This document shows, one piece after another, positions 35,231 through 47,830 of a stretch of 64,000 nt of DNA. Both the position numbers and the translations under genes were made by a program. The notes under the pieces were generated by a model. The model saw only the letters and a list, made by a program, of their open reading frames with translations, had not been told where the DNA came from and did no database searches. Position 1 is the stretch's first letter. Every line of letters starts with the position of its first letter. This stretch comes from Bimastos eiseni (taxonomy: Eukaryota > Annelida > Clitellata > Crassiclitellata > Lumbricidae), in the NCBI GenBank assembly GCA_959347315.1, contig OY365810.1:25448604-25512603 (forward strand). Direction: 5' to 3'.

Positions 35231-35829
35231 CAATAATCCTTTGTTTTGCCTACACACCACTGTGTTTATGCATATGCATATGTGTGCCTACATATCTATA
35301 TTTCTCTGTATTTACAAATGTGTCATATATTACTCGGCCTACAGCTGGATATTTTATGGATGGTGGCATTATGTATACAGTGGGACATAATTACGGACCT
35401 ACGAGATACGGAGGCTGCGAAATCGACGATTGCATTTATGCAGACTGCGCAGAGATGGGGGAGGGTGAGTGCACGGACTCAGCCGGCGAAATTAATGTGA
35501 CAAACAAAGGGAGAGGATTTGCAGGTGCGAGGAGCGAGGAGCACCCGTCGAAATGATGCCTGACCATCGGCCAACAACCGGTCTGAGACCAACGACGCTT
35601 TATTAGAACCCAAGGAATTGGGGACACGTCGAACGCACTTGCAATAACAAACCAATACTCGAGGGGATTTATGGTCCGCTTGACGCACACGTCTGCGCTC
35701 CCACACATAAAAATACATATGTATGCATAAGGATGTGGCAATGCGTCGATTCTCACCGCCAGGAGGCTATTCTTTCGTCGACTGTCCAGGTGGAGAGGGT
35801 GGTTTTTTCGTGGAATCATCATATTACAT

Positions 35830-36010
35830 CGGGCAGCTCTTGATTACAATACCTGTCCTTCCGGCTACCGTTGAGGTCCTGACCGTGGCAGTCTCATCGC
35901 CTCGCAACCCTATGGCTATTCTAGCCATCTACCGCCCGGACTCGGAGTCACCGTCGTAAGTCTTTTTCAATGGGTTTGCCTCCCTGCTGGAGGGCCTACA
36001 CAACACTCAT
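35830..36010 (+). pseudogene. LINE endonuclease (APE) domain fragment
   Basis: VEVLTVAVSSPRNPMAILAI, then YRPDSESPS-stop and FFNGFASLLEGL, match the core strand and YRP...FF.....L motif of the apurinic-type endonuclease domain of LINE ORF2. It has one stop (35957-35959) and is cut at both ends. The 78-codon frame from 35723 overstates its length. Confidence 0.6.
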
Positions 36011-36182
36011 TACTGAGTGGGCCTCTGAGTGTATGTAGTCGTCTGTTAAGTTTTAGCTTCGCTGTGGTTGGTCAAAAGAGAATAATTCACATTGCATCGA
36101 GTAATTTGTGCTAGAAGCTAATAAACACAATTAAAACGTCGTAACATCGTATGATCTACGTCCTACAATATTACATATTTAA

Positions 36183-36258
36183 TCGTAATCGTAATCTCCA
36201 CATTTTTAAAGCGCCACTTGAAAGCCATGCGCAGGTCACCAGCTTATTCATGAACGCT
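36183..36258 (-). repeat. LINE 3'-tail remnant
   Basis: The complement of this stretch matches the tail at 16669-16737 (the AATCTCCACA, GCGCCACTTGAAAGCCATGC and CACCAGCTTATTCA blocks). Confidence 0.55.
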
Positions 36259-36299
36259 GAATAAGCTAGGCCTATTTACCTGAAACGGCGTCTATAGTT

Positions 36300-36405
36300 A
36301 TAACTAACGATAATCATTTTTATGATTATAATAGTGATAATAATGACAATAATAATAATAATTATAAAAATAATAATAATAATGATGATAAAAAATAATA
36401 ACGAC
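36300..36405. repeat. (AAT/TAA)n degenerate tract
   Basis: AATAATAAT and GATAATA units. Confidence 0.8.
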
Positions 36406-36949
36406 AATTTTATGGCGCCGTAACGCGGCCGTTCAGCTAAAAGGCTTCCCACAAACACATAACTATAAGCAGTGGTAGGACTGTTCCATCGTCTCTAGGA
36501 TTGTCTTGAATATGATTACATAGACTCACATGGCTCTGAAGGATTTTCAACTTGAATTGATTTTCCTCAGCGATTCCCTCCTCGTCGCCTTCTTCTAAAC
36601 ATGAAACACGAAGATACCAGTACAGACGTTCTTGTGGTCACTTATCAGAAGAGGTGGGACAAAGACTTAGATCGCTTAGACTATCGAATTAGCATCACGA
36701 GTGATCTGATTCTAATGGCGTCACCTGACTTCAACGCTCGAATAAAATAATCGACGAATCAATCAATGATCAATCGTTCGTTTCTATCGATCAGTTCAAC
36801 AGATTTCCTCAGCCGCTGGGATTACGAGACTTCATTTACATGACGGCTATGAAGATCGACTGCACTTTAAGCGGTCACCTCGAGGAATGCTGTGCGCAAG
36901 AACGCTTCGATACTAGTCAGTGACATGGGAACAAAATGTGTCACCATTC

Positions 36950-37090
36950 CCACTCCATTTCCACCCACCCCGCCCCATACCCACCAGTTTTGTTCCCATT
37001 CCCACCCTATCCCCACCCCACCCCGTCCCCACCCTGTCCCCACCCCGTCCCCACCCCGTCCCCACCCCGTCCCCACCCCGTCCCCACGCA
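36950..37090. repeat. C-rich 11-bp minisatellite CCCCACCCCGT (G4-prone on minus strand)
   Basis: About seven clear copies at 37011-37088 with looser CCCACCC words before. The complement has many runs of four G separated by T or AC, ideal for G-quadruplexes. The HPVPTPSPP and GWGRGGDGV frames are artefacts. Confidence 0.88.
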
Positions 37091-37769
37091 ATATCCACTC
37101 TCATTTTCACCTTGTTCTCATCCCACATCCACACCATCACCATCATCCCAATCGTATCCCAAACCTATCCTCACCCCATCTCCCCCCAATCCACATTTCC
37201 ATGGCCATCAGGTCGGTTCCTGTTTCGAGCCAATTTCCACCAGCTCCGCTTTATTCCCATTCCCATTCCCATTCCTGTGCTATAGAAGTAAAATCACAAA
37301 TGCTCATGATGGTGTAACCGCTCAGTTTAAGTCTAAGTCTTTAAATGCAAAATACTGAATCGACGAATAAAGTTAGAAATATTTCGAATATTCGAGGATT
37401 TAAATTGTATAGCGCGATGACTGAACAATGCTCAGGCATTGTTTAGCTTAAATGATTGTTCATTGCTACAGTCGACACAGTTATAACTGTTACTGTAGTT
37501 ATTAGTGTACATGTATTTCCATCTCCAGTCTCCATAGTAATACCGCGTAGTCTCTGCTACCATCCCAACGGGTTTGCAGCCTATTCTGATACCATTGTCG
37601 CGGTTTTTCAACTGTTTTACCGCTTTCCACATTACCATGTCATGACCCTTTCTAATTTGTATGTCTTGCATGTTGAGAGTCCACTCAATGACTGTTTTCA
37701 TCAGTGGCCTATTAGAATCTTTCCCTAAAGATTTGCTTTTAATTCCACTCCACGTTACTTCATTGGAGA

Positions 37770-37955
37770 ATAGGGAGAAAATTAGGAGAAGGAAGAAACG
37801 AAAGAAGGCGGAGGAACAAGACGGACGGAAGAAGAAGGCGGAAGTAGAGGAAGTATTTGATGAGATGAAGACATAGACAGTGGACGGGGAGGAGGAAGAC
37901 GAAGGAGGAGGAAGGAGACGAATGGAGAAAACGGAAGAGGAAGACGGAAGAAGTG
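37770..37955. repeat. Polypurine tract
   Basis: GGAGAAAATTAGGAGAAGGA-like GA-rich sequence with GGAGGAAGACGAAGGAGG runs. The Lys/Glu and Leu/Ser frames reflect composition only. Confidence 0.75.
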
Positions 37956-38004
37956 GTTCTTACACAAACACAATTCACATGAACCACTATAATAAATCTC
38001 TGTC

Positions 38005-38185
38005 ATGTTATGCTATGTTATGTTATGTTATGTTATGTTATGCTATGTTATGTTATGTTATGTTATGCTATGCTATGTTATGTTATGCTATGCTATGTTA
38101 TGTTATGCTATGTTATGTTATGCTATGTTATGTTATGCTATGTTATGTTATGTTATGTTATGTTATGTTATGTTATGTTATGCTA
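38005..38185. repeat. (TTATG)n/(CTATG)n pentanucleotide array
   Basis: About 35 copies with two variants. The CYVML and CYAML frames are artefacts. Confidence 0.93.
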
Positions 38186-38429
38186 CTGGCACGCGTCACA
38201 GACCGTGCGTCATTGTAAACAGTCCATACCCTTCCCGTAAATGTGATCAGACAGTTGCTCCCTGTTTACAGTCGTTGAATTTTGTATTACATAGCAGCTT
38301 TGTAATTAATCTAACGTCATTTGATTTTTCTAGCATATGCTGCCTTTATTACGCTAATTACTAATATAGACAAGGCATTCCACAATGATTTGCTACACTT
38401 CGTAACAAGGAAGTTAGGAGCCACTCACC

Positions 38430-39125
38430 ATTGAGCAATTCGGCCTCGAGCAACATTTGATTATCATTGAGCCAAACCATTAAAACAGATACGGGCTCGA
38501 TGTACTCATCACCTGGGACGACTTCCAGCTGGTCGATATCAGCATTCATCCACCGACCATAATATTATCTGACCATGAACTCTTCATCGCCACCGTTCCG
38601 TTGCTCCACGAGGTTCCAATGCCCGTTGAAAGGCAGGTTCACAGCTGGGGAGTCTGGACCGAGTGGCATTTCGTGAGGCGTTGCTCGACACTTCTGCCCT
38701 TGTCGACCCGTTCGGTGTTGCTGGCGCAACAACTTCCAATCTTATAACATTTTCGAATCATCAATGATCAAGAATTCTTCCGATCAAGATGCAATTTGGT
38801 TCGACGCCGAATGCCGCCGTGAAATTTGTCTTGGTGAAATATTTTCGTGGGATACATCAGCAATTATTCGTGGGAAAAGAGCGGACGCTGAGAAGTGGAG
38901 ACACAAGATCATCCAACGCTTTAAGTAGCTCAGGAAACGACGAGCGACGATTGACGGCTTGCACGGTGGCTTTTGTTCGATGGGAACGATTCGTGGCTCC
39001 TCTGTTCACGGCTGATGACTTCCAGGATTCCGTCGCCGCCAAGGGTCACTCCGTTCGCGAGACTACGAATGGATACGCAGAGATGAGTTTCCGCTCGCGA
39101 ACTGTACTCTCTCCGCTTTAGATCC
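38430..39125 (+). pseudogene. LINE fragment: end of endonuclease domain and linker
   Basis: YGLDVLITWDDFQLVDISIH followed by PPTIILSDHELFIATVPL matches the 'LD.vITR.D......pP..SDH..i...lp' end of LINE endonucleases. A frame change then gives QDAIWFDAECRREICLGEIF and AEKWRHKIIQRFK-stop, the 'DPWFD.ECR..KR' linker. Stops at about 38480, 38743 and 38925 and frame changes make it dead. The long frame at 38789 is out of register. Confidence 0.6.
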
Positions 39126-40490
39126 TGTCACCAACGAGGAGACATAGGGAGAATCATCGAAACCTCAGATCTAGAACCCTGCGATCTGGATCTTCTGTCC
39201 ACGTTTCTCACCTAGGCCTATAGGCAGGCTTATATACATGGATACGCTTATTCCCTAGCTTACCGCTCACTGCAACCACTCCCTCCATGAGGGCACATTC
39301 TCATGCAGCATCGTAAAACCTGCCTATTTCGGTTCCTCTGCCTTAACGTTAAGGGGTGATTTGTTAATTATGATATATGCATACATGCATACATACATAC
39401 GTACACGCATATATACATCTATAAACATACGTACATATATCATGCATATATACATTAATACATGCATACATTATAAATACATTCTTGGTGACATTCATAC
39501 ATAAAGTCAGATATACATAAACATGTACAGATATCATATTGCGCTGCATAAATGTTCATTTTCAATTATAATTAAAGTACATAGATTTTCATATATATCT
39601 ATATATATATATATATATATACGTACACACACTGAAATACTCATTTAATTCAATTTATGAGGATTTTTATTAGGGACCTTTCAGTTTGAATTATCACATG
39701 ATGCTCAAATTCGGAAAATTGCATTCAAAATATTATTATTAGTCACGCAGGGACTTAATGAACTGATAGCGTACGCAGCTCGAATATCTGGAAGTTGTTG
39801 AGCTGTAGAACGCTTTATCGCTTTACAGAAAAACATCGGCTGAAATGTTTTTGGGCGAACTTACAAATCGGATGATTTCTGAGAAAGTCTTATTGAAACT
39901 GCGAATATTTATAGTTTACTGAGGACATATCACATGCCGAACAATTATCGTGTGAAAAGATGTGAACGGAGTCGTGAAAAGAAGCGATTTAACAATACTC
40001 CAGTGGTTTTAACAATCCTCCAGTTGTACTCTGTCCCTTCGTCAGAATCCACCGTCCCCATACCATATAAGCCCACTTAGTCCCTCAGCGCGTGCTTCTT
40101 ACAGACAAGAACCTTATCGGGAATTTTCACGATTCATCCGCCCTTTCCCACCCCCGTTGCAACCTGCGCTACTTCCCTCACCTCTCGCTGCAGTATCCGT
40201 CCACTCTCCTCCAGCCTCTCCATCCGTCTTTATCTTCATCTTCCTCCTGTCTGTTAAATATCGAAGCAAATCCCCGAAGACTCATTATTTATTCTGGCCT
40301 TTGCATGAGTCCCTAGTGGCCTCCTGGCGAAAGTACATCCGCTCCACGGACTTTGCTTTACCGACCCCCGCAGGCGTAACAAGTGCTCTAAATAAGTAAA
40401 TAGATATTAAAACTTTTTAACTAACTTTGCCTATGTCATAAATTGCCGGCGTATCGTCCATCTATTCGGCTCTATCCTCAGCATTTCCTC
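39126..40490. other. No gene; AT-rich with small ATACA and (TA)n runs
   Basis: CATACATACATA words at 39370-39480 and a (TA)n run at 39596-39622. Nothing else was recognised. Confidence 0.45.
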
Positions 40491-40850
40491 TCTCTCCTCT
40501 CTCTCTCTCTCTCTCTTCCCTCTCTGTCTCTGTCTCTGTCTCTGTCTGTCTGTCTGTCTCTCTGTCCGTGAATATGCTTGCCTCTGCATTTTCCTAATTC
40601 TTATAGTCCTCCGTTAGTTTTTTCGCTTCTTTGTCAGTCAGTTCTCGATTTACTGCGTTGCGTAAGACTTTTTCAATCAATATTCGTACAATGCCTCGGA
40701 TTATCTGTCCGTCTGTCTCTGTCGCTCCCTACCTCTGTCTCCATCTCTGTGTGTGTCGCTCCATATCTCCCTCTCTGCCTCTCTTCCGATTACTCTCTCT
40801 TTCTCTCTGTCTCTGTCGCTCTCTTCCCCTCTCTCTCTCTCAAGTCTTCG
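40490..40850. repeat. Two CT-rich microsatellites
   Basis: TCTC/TCTG runs at 40492-40566 and 40700-40848. The SVSVAPYL-like frames between them are compositional. Confidence 0.7.
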
Positions 40851-41814
40851 TTCACTTGAAGTGATCACCGTTCGACACTTCATCTATTATTACGACGGCG
40901 CTATATAAATTATTCTAAAAGACAGAAAGAGTAGCTTAGATAAGGTCGGCTGTGTAATCTCATGTTTAAAAACGATATTTTGTCCATCACATAGACTTGG
41001 TGGCAGAAATGCAGACATGTGCAGACAGGTAAATAAATATTCAGACAATTGTATATAATTATAGACTGACAAACATATACCGATGGCGTTAGGCTGACAG
41101 ATGAGATAGCATACGGGCATACATAATGGTAGGCATTCAGACATACACACACAAAACCAACATGCACTCATATATACATACATGCATACGCATATTTATG
41201 CGCATATATTCATATACATATAATATTCACACGCTATTACTCAGTGTTTTTTAATGGCGCTATTTAGTGACAATGCAATCGCAGACAAAGGACTTGCTGT
41301 CTTAGGTCTCAACCCAGTCACAGAACCAACCAGCAGAGGCTCGAATAATCACACGCAGAGCTGTAAGGCAAATGCTCAAATTGATTTGCTGGCATGTCAT
41401 GCACTCATGAATGCACACACATACACACATGCATAAAACCAGTGAGACATGCGTAGAACATAGGCAGACAAACAAGAGACATTTATTCAAAAGACAGGTC
41501 TTATTAAGCAGAGATTGTGGAGAGTGTTGGTACTCAATGGAACATAAAACTGTCTCAAAGAAAAAGACAGATGTTGCTTCTACCTCCGATGCCTAGAATC
41601 AACTGCCTATGAGTTGTTTATCAGTTGTAGTCCAACACTAAATGAAACGTGTGCTATTATGTACACAATGTAGTGTCATAAAATAACTCATATGTAAGTC
41701 CGTTAGTCCTCATTTTATTTAATGAAAAAAAATTAATTTTATAAAAACAAATTATATTAGCCAAAAAAGTTATTTTTAGCTATTTGCGGATGTAATATTT
41801 GACTGGACGGTCCA

Positions 41815-41915
41815 CCCTACTAGAGGCGCTTTATAAATGATCAAATACAATACAATACAATAAAATACAAGTCGGCCTAGGCCTATCAACAAATAATAAT
41901 AATAGTAATAATCTT
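41815..41915 (+). repeat. LINE/SINE 3'-end-like sequence with (AATAC)n tail
   Basis: TAGAGGCGCTTTATAAATGA is followed by ACAATACAATACAATA, the layout of an L2-like 3' end with simple-sequence tail. A related GGCGCTATATAAATTATTC lies at 40899. Confidence 0.5.
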
Positions 41916-42581
41916 CGTTCAATTTTAAACTGACGAACCGTTGTATGATTACAAGAACAGTGTGAGCGATTAATGACGAGTTATACAGGAGTCGAAAGCG
42001 TCTCTTGCGCTTCACTATAGAAGACACAAGATTCATTTTAATTTCGATTAAGAAGTGACAGAAAATTCTAACATTAGGTGTCACCTAGACATTTAAATGC
42101 ACATCTGTTAACTCCGCAATAGATTCTCATTCGTTTAGTAATGATTTACACCAGAAATTTATTTTATCTTCTGTCTGGTCAATGTCTTTCTTTGTATGTC
42201 ATGAGAGCAGATGTGATACAATATAGTGGAACGTGCTACTGATGTTACGTGAGGCCCTTAATTGCTTGATACATTTATGCAAGAATAGGAATCAATGTGA
42301 TACTAAATGTGACTGTGCTTTTAGTGCTCCCATTTGGCCTTGCTTGATATGTCATAGCAGAAGTGAATGAGATAATAAATTGGAATGTACTGTTGGCGTC
42401 ACTTGACCCGTCCACGTGCGCGTGTCATAGACAACATTGCGTTCTATGTAGCGACTGGTTCACGGAGATAATTGACATCTAACGAGGCGTCGTTATCGGG
42501 TACAGTATTTCAAATGCATCAACATACTGAACAAGAACCGAGGAGTTGGGAAAGATGAGATGGGTAGAAAAGGAGAGATGA

Positions 42582-42582
<1 letters not shown>

Positions 42583-42616
<34 letters not shown>

Positions 42617-42624
42617 GAGAGATA

Positions 42625-42660
<36 letters not shown>
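42583..42660. repeat. (GACA)n then (GA)n microsatellite
   Basis: CAGACAGACAGA units switch to AGAGAGAG. Confidence 0.92.
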
Positions 42661-42663
<3 letters not shown>

Positions 42664-43254
42664 CAGCAGAAAGGAGGAAGATGGGGTAAAGCCCTACATT
42701 TTCTAACATTAGAAGCAACTGAGTTTCAGTCTCCATATACTTTTTTTATGCCCAAATTGCTGTACAAAACATCTATTAAAACACCCTCAAGTTCCCTAAG
42801 CGCCCACGGTGCCAACAGGCTGAACCTGTCACAAATTTAGGCCTAATAAGCTCGATGACCGTTTGATTCCTCTGTAATATGAATGTGCGTTATGACAGCG
42901 ATATATCTTTTCAATAAACAAAGACACATATAAATATATAGCTCTCAATTAAACATCGTACTCACATTCCTCCATCTATTACAGTCTTTCTTATTGTTAG
43001 TTTTCTGACCATGAACAACGATTTCTTCCATACACGTTTAAGTCTAAAGACTGTCAGAGAAGAGATGCAAACGCAGAGTCCGTTTAGGGGATTACTGAGA
43101 AGCTGCGTTAAGCTGCGACTGTTCAATCTGCTGTTACACCGGCTGACATGTGGATTCCTTTCAATGAGAACTGACACTACTACCCAAAGTTTGTCTGCCA
43201 AACGAACATCCAGGCCGTCACCCACTCGTTCATCCACGTTGGGCGTTTCGTCTA

Positions 43255-43331
43255 ACGTTCGTTCGTTCGTTCGTTAGTGAGCTCGTTCGTTCGTTCGTTC
43301 GTTCGTTCGTTCGTTCGTTCGTTCATTCGTT
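43255..43331. repeat. (CGTT)n tetranucleotide array
   Basis: TTCG units with TAGTGAGCTC interruption, passing directly into the GAGC/GAGT array. Confidence 0.9.
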
Positions 43332-44168
43332 AGCGAGCGAGCGAGCGAGTGAGTGAGCGAGCGAGTGCGTTCATTCGTTAGCGAGCGAGTGAGTGAGTGA
43401 GTGAGTGAGTGAGCGAGCGAGTGAGTGAGTGAGTGAGTGAGTGAGTGAGTGAGTGAGTGAGTGAGTGAGCGAGCGAGCGAGTGAGTGAGTGAGTGAGTGA
43501 GCGAGTGAGTGAGTGAGCGAGCGAGTGAGTGAGTGAGTGAGTGAGCGAGCGAGCGAGTGAGTGAGTGAGTGAGTGAGCGAGTGAGTGAGCGAGCGAGCGA
43601 GTGAGTGAGTGAGTGAGTGAGTGAGTGAGTGAGCGAGCGAGCGAGCGAGCGAGCGAGTGAGCGAGCGAGCGAGTGAGTGAGTGAGTGAGTGAGTGAGTGA
43701 GTGAGTGAGTGAGTGAGTGAGTGAGTGAGTGAGTGAGTGAGTGAGTGAGTGAGTGAGTGAGTGAGTGAGTGAGTGAGTGAGTGAGTGAGTGAGTGAGTGA
43801 GTGAGTGAGTGAGTGAGTGAGTGAGTGAGTGAGTGAGTGAGTGAGTGAGTGAGTGAGTGAGTGAGTGAGTGAGTGAGTGAGTGAGTGAGTGAGTGAGTGA
43901 GTGAGTGAGTGAGTGAGTGAGTGAGTGAGTGAGTGAGTGAGTGAGTGAGTGAGTGAGTGAGTGAGTGAGTGAGTGAGTGAGTGAGTGAGTGAGTGAGTGA
44001 GTGAGTGAGTGAGTGAGTGAGTGAGTGAGTGAGTGAGTGAGTGAGTGAGTGAGTGAGTGAGTGAGTGAGTGAGTGAGTGAGTGAGTGAGTGAGTGAGTGA
44101 GTGAGTGAGTGAGTGAGTGAGTGAGTGAGTGAGTGAGTGAGTGAGTGAGTGAGTGAGTGAGTGAGTGA
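43332..44168. repeat. (GAGT)n/(GAGC)n tetranucleotide array, about 835 bp
   Basis: The first 350 bases mix GAGT and GAGC; from about 43672 it is pure GAGT for nearly 500 bases. The 282-codon minus-strand SLTH frame is an artefact. Confidence 0.95.
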
Positions 44169-45251
44169 TCAAAGGACTGATTGTATACGCGTGAGTGGTT
44201 GAGTGAAAGTGTGAGTAATGGAACAAGTGAATGAGCCAGTTAGTGAGTGAGTTGTTGAGTGAGCAAGTGATTAATTGAACGAATGAGTGTTTGATTGATT
44301 GTGCGAGTCAGTAAAGTTAAGTAAATTAGTGAATTACTGTCAATCCAAAAATTGTCAATCCAAAAATTAGGCGGCGTGTTGATGCGAAATATAATTCTGT
44401 CTTAAAATAGGCTTTCACCACGTTTAAGATTTAATTTAACTTCTCAATTTATTTCAAATTAAATCTAACTCGTAGATAATAACATCAGTATCACTAGTTT
44501 CACGGATATTAGCTTTTTACAAGGCGTGTTTTCAATTATCGTGCTTTTCATCTTTATAGAATCATGCCTGCAACAGGCAGCGTAAACTAATTTGCTTTTT
44601 TGATTACCGTTTAATCGTGAAAAACACCTGGCTTTGTTTATTCCGAAATTCCGCTGCGTGCAGTGAGCTCCTTCTTTTCTTTTAATTAAAATCCAAGTCC
44701 ATAATTAACATCGACCGGCATTCGTTTAATCAAGCTGCGCTTATGAGTCGATCTATAAATAGAACATTTTCTGACCTGTTTTTTAGATTATGGAATCCGC
44801 TAAGCCTCTGTCAACTGGCAATTTCTGATATTCAACAAAGTCATCTGGTTTCCTTACAGCTGTCTCTGCCATAAAGCTTTATAAAATTGACATCATACTG
44901 TACACCTGAGAAGCCGTTGTTTCTCTTGACCGTTTCAATCTTTCCAGCTATCACTTCATGTCATACGAACTGTTATCATTGGCTTGAACTCTGTGAAGCA
45001 GTTTTCAATATGTGTCACTGTGTCCATTATCTTCTTGAATCTTCGTTCACTTTAAACGCACACAAATGCTCCGAATGAGAAAATCTTCGCAGACGTCGTT
45101 ATTTTTGCTAATCTGCCGTTGATCTTATTCAGAGTACATCTCCTTTCCAACTAATGATTTGGATCATAAATATAATCACCTTCTAACTCGGTCTGATTCC
45201 TCCGTTGATCAGAGCATGTTGTGAGTCATATCCGTGTGATCATATTATCAT
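44169..45251. other. No recognisable feature
   Basis: A decaying GAGT edge to about 44290, then single-copy-looking sequence. The 63-codon frame at 44887 has no support. Confidence 0.45.
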
Positions 45252-47073
45252 TAGGGGAGACCGGGGATGAATGTAAAAAAATTCGAATTTCACCAAATTT
45301 CTTGTATTTGTAAGAAGGATGAGTGTAATCCTTTCACATGAAACTATAGCATAACATGTTGGCTCCATAATGGAAAAGTATTAAACGGTTTCGACATCAA
45401 ATATAGCTTAGACCAACAAAATAACGAGCCTTGTCGGGTGTTACAAGTGGCCCCACTAGCCGGGTAAGTTGTAACACGAGGCGGGGCATGTTGTAACGAC
45501 ATAGGGATGAAACTTACTTTGTTTTATTTTGCTGCTATGGTAAAAGCAAAACAGGAAATGCTTGTAATTACTTCTTAAAAGTATATAATGACAACCAGGC
45601 TGTCGTATTATTGGTTGTTGCAATGTTCAGTACACAGTTACACCTGTCACCTAGGCCTATAAGCCAATTGTAGGCGATAGTGTATATGCCTATAAAAACG
45701 TCTTGGCTAGATGCTACTTGCAATAGACACAAACATTATGATTCCGGACGATCTGCATCACTACATGTTTTTGTGCCCTGTAGTCACATCTATACAGTGC
45801 ACCTGAACCACCATTCTCCGCCATTGCCAAAGTCCTCACATACAATGCATTTGTCATTTGCTGAGACAGATCTTTTTATTGCATTTTAAGTTCTCTTGGA
45901 TTTATTTGCAGTCATGTAATCGACTTCATCACTAGTGTCCTCGCATAACATTGCAGCTAGTTCACCATCATCGTCATTACTGCCATATGTTTCAGATAGG
46001 AGTGTAATATCCATTAAAGCCTCTCATAGGCCTACATATACTTCTTTGGGGGTCAACTTCTTCATTTTCAATTTATCATCTTATGCACTTGACCTTCCTT
46101 TGACGCTGACAGCACAGGACTTTCCTTTGGCAATTATGGCACTTGATTTTTTTGTCTAGACTGGCGGTTCTTGACTTTCCTTTGCCACAATATGCACAAG
46201 ACGTTAACCCGACACTGGTGGCACCTAACTTTCCTTTAACAACAATTGAATTTGAGTTTTTGATTTTAGGCCTACTGCCGTTACATTCGCATTCTAGTTG
46301 CATATTTTCTGGTGTGTCAGTCTGCATGTCTCTTCCTAACACTTGTTCTGCTTGTCCTTCTTTCTGATGCCTTTGGATGATAACGAACCAGTTCTGGAGA
46401 AAAATTTGTAGCTCGATTATTACAGGAGAGCTTCTGGAAATTCGATGGGCCTAAAAGTGTAACTCTGTCCGAACTTTTGGCTGCGTAATGTAGAAGAGAC
46501 CGAGGATTAATGTAACAACATTCGAATTTCACCCAATTTTAACCGAATTTCTACTCGTGTAATTAACTGCGGTGTGACAGTTTGTTTAATAAACGGAGAT
46601 TATATAAATAGGCAACCTAAAAAATGACGGAGAGAGACCTGGATCGTATATTATTGACGCCGACGCCGTGTTACAACTAACCCCATAGGATGTGTTATAA
46701 CCTACCCGCTCGTACATGGTTCCAGTTTTTACTTCATATCTTTGGAAATTGTCAACTTCCAATGATATCGCTTACACAATCACTACTTGAATAACAACTT
46801 GTCAACTCATAGCAATCAGTAAAAATTAAATACGTGAACACAATAAGTGATGAGAAAAATAAGAAAAAATTTGAAACTCACTTTTGGTTAAAATTATTTG
46901 TTTTGTTAATGACAAATTTATTTCTTAATATTTTGCGCAGAGCCTTTTGTCACGCTGGTTTGTCGAATTAAGCTACCATTAGATTCGCATTAGGTGGCTC
47001 CATGCTTTCTAGTAACGACGCTACGATGCTTGTTACATTCAACCCGTGTTACTTTCGACCCCGGTCTCCCCTA
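45252..47073 (-). mobile_element. Decayed pogo/Tigger-like DNA transposon
   Basis: The element 45254-47071 starts GGGGAGACCGGGG and ends with the exact complement CCCCGGTCTCCCC, flanked by TA on both sides (45252-45253, 47072-47073). Subterminal GTTACAAC...CCCC words lie inverted near both ends (GGGGCATGTTGTAAC at 45484; GTTACAACTAACCCC at 46673). The interior retains only the C-terminal part of a transposase on the minus strand. At 1.8 kb it has lost the DNA-binding and catalytic regions. Confidence 0.72.
46076..46532 (-). pseudogene. C-terminal remnant of a pogo/Tigger-like transposase
   Basis: Two overlapping minus-strand frames join near 46330. The first gives NFSPELVRYHPKASERRTSR and VRKRHAD, the second continues DTPENMQLE and ends with a Cys cluster (CAYCGKGKS and KIKCHNCQRKVLCC). 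This follows the 'ExIRP.PKA..RK...GRKK.KS.I.TDTPEK' tail and terminal Cys motif of pogo/DDE_1 transposases. A frameshift separates the parts and the HTH and DDD domains are absent. The assignment is by remembered pattern, not alignment. Confidence 0.55.
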
Positions 47074-47559
47074 CTGGTAAGGTTTCCACCCATCATTTGT
47101 TAAAGTTCCCATATTCTCTAGCTAGTGACCAACCTTAGAAATTGCCAAGTGTTTTAGCCTTCAAAGCCAACACATTCTTGCCTTCTTTCAAAACAGCAAC
47201 TCCGATCATTGGTTTCATATGAGTTCCTGTGTCTGTATCAAACAAAATTTATACCTATAGGCCTTCATGACCAGCTGAAGACAATTCTGGATCCCTCAAT
47301 TTTCATTAACATTGTCTCCGCATCCTGCCACAAATTCACTGTCAATTTTGCTGTCCGTAATTTACAGTAGGTACAATTTTCGATTGTTTCGATTGTTAAA
47401 TTTATATATATATATATATATGGCAAATAAACCACCTTCACGCTCTCCAGAAAGCGCTCGCCCAGGTATTCACCACACCTGTCTTCAAATCACTCCAAAT
47501 TCTCCAATAGCTCAGAATGCCTGAACGAATACAACACAATGTCATATAACTCACCTAGA

Positions 47560-47830
47560 GGACACTGCAATCCTTCCATTTCCATCAGCTGTTCACCGTC
47601 TAAACATTTCGCTATTCCGCCATAGCACCTCTACGCCCTTCGATCGCCTCATACATTAGAGCTAAAATTTGCAGTTCGCTCCAGAACCAGAGCTGCTTCG
47701 ACTCTGTGGAATTACGCCAAATATCTGAACGACATCATGTGAATTCGCCAAAACCTCCTCCTACTGTATCTAAAGACGTCTTTGATTCAAGACTTCTTTT
47801 TCACAAATCCTACCCAGGCGATACCACATC
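47560..47830 (+). pseudogene. Possible LINE C-terminal remnant
   Basis: FAVRSRTRAASTLWNYAKYL, then IM-stop-IRQNLLLLYLKTSLI, loosely follow the 'R.RT...R.FS...P.LWN.LP..IR....L..FK..LKT.LF' tail of CR1/L2-like LINEs. Heavily decayed. Confidence 0.35.

Noticed and set aside
35344..35556. Frame with YGGCEIDDCIYADCAEMGEGE after a weak acceptor
   Set aside because: Cys spacing is intriguing but the acceptor is poor, several alternative reads exist, and LINE sequence follows closely.
43378..44226. 282-codon SLTHSLTH frame
   Set aside because: Product of the GAGT microsatellite.
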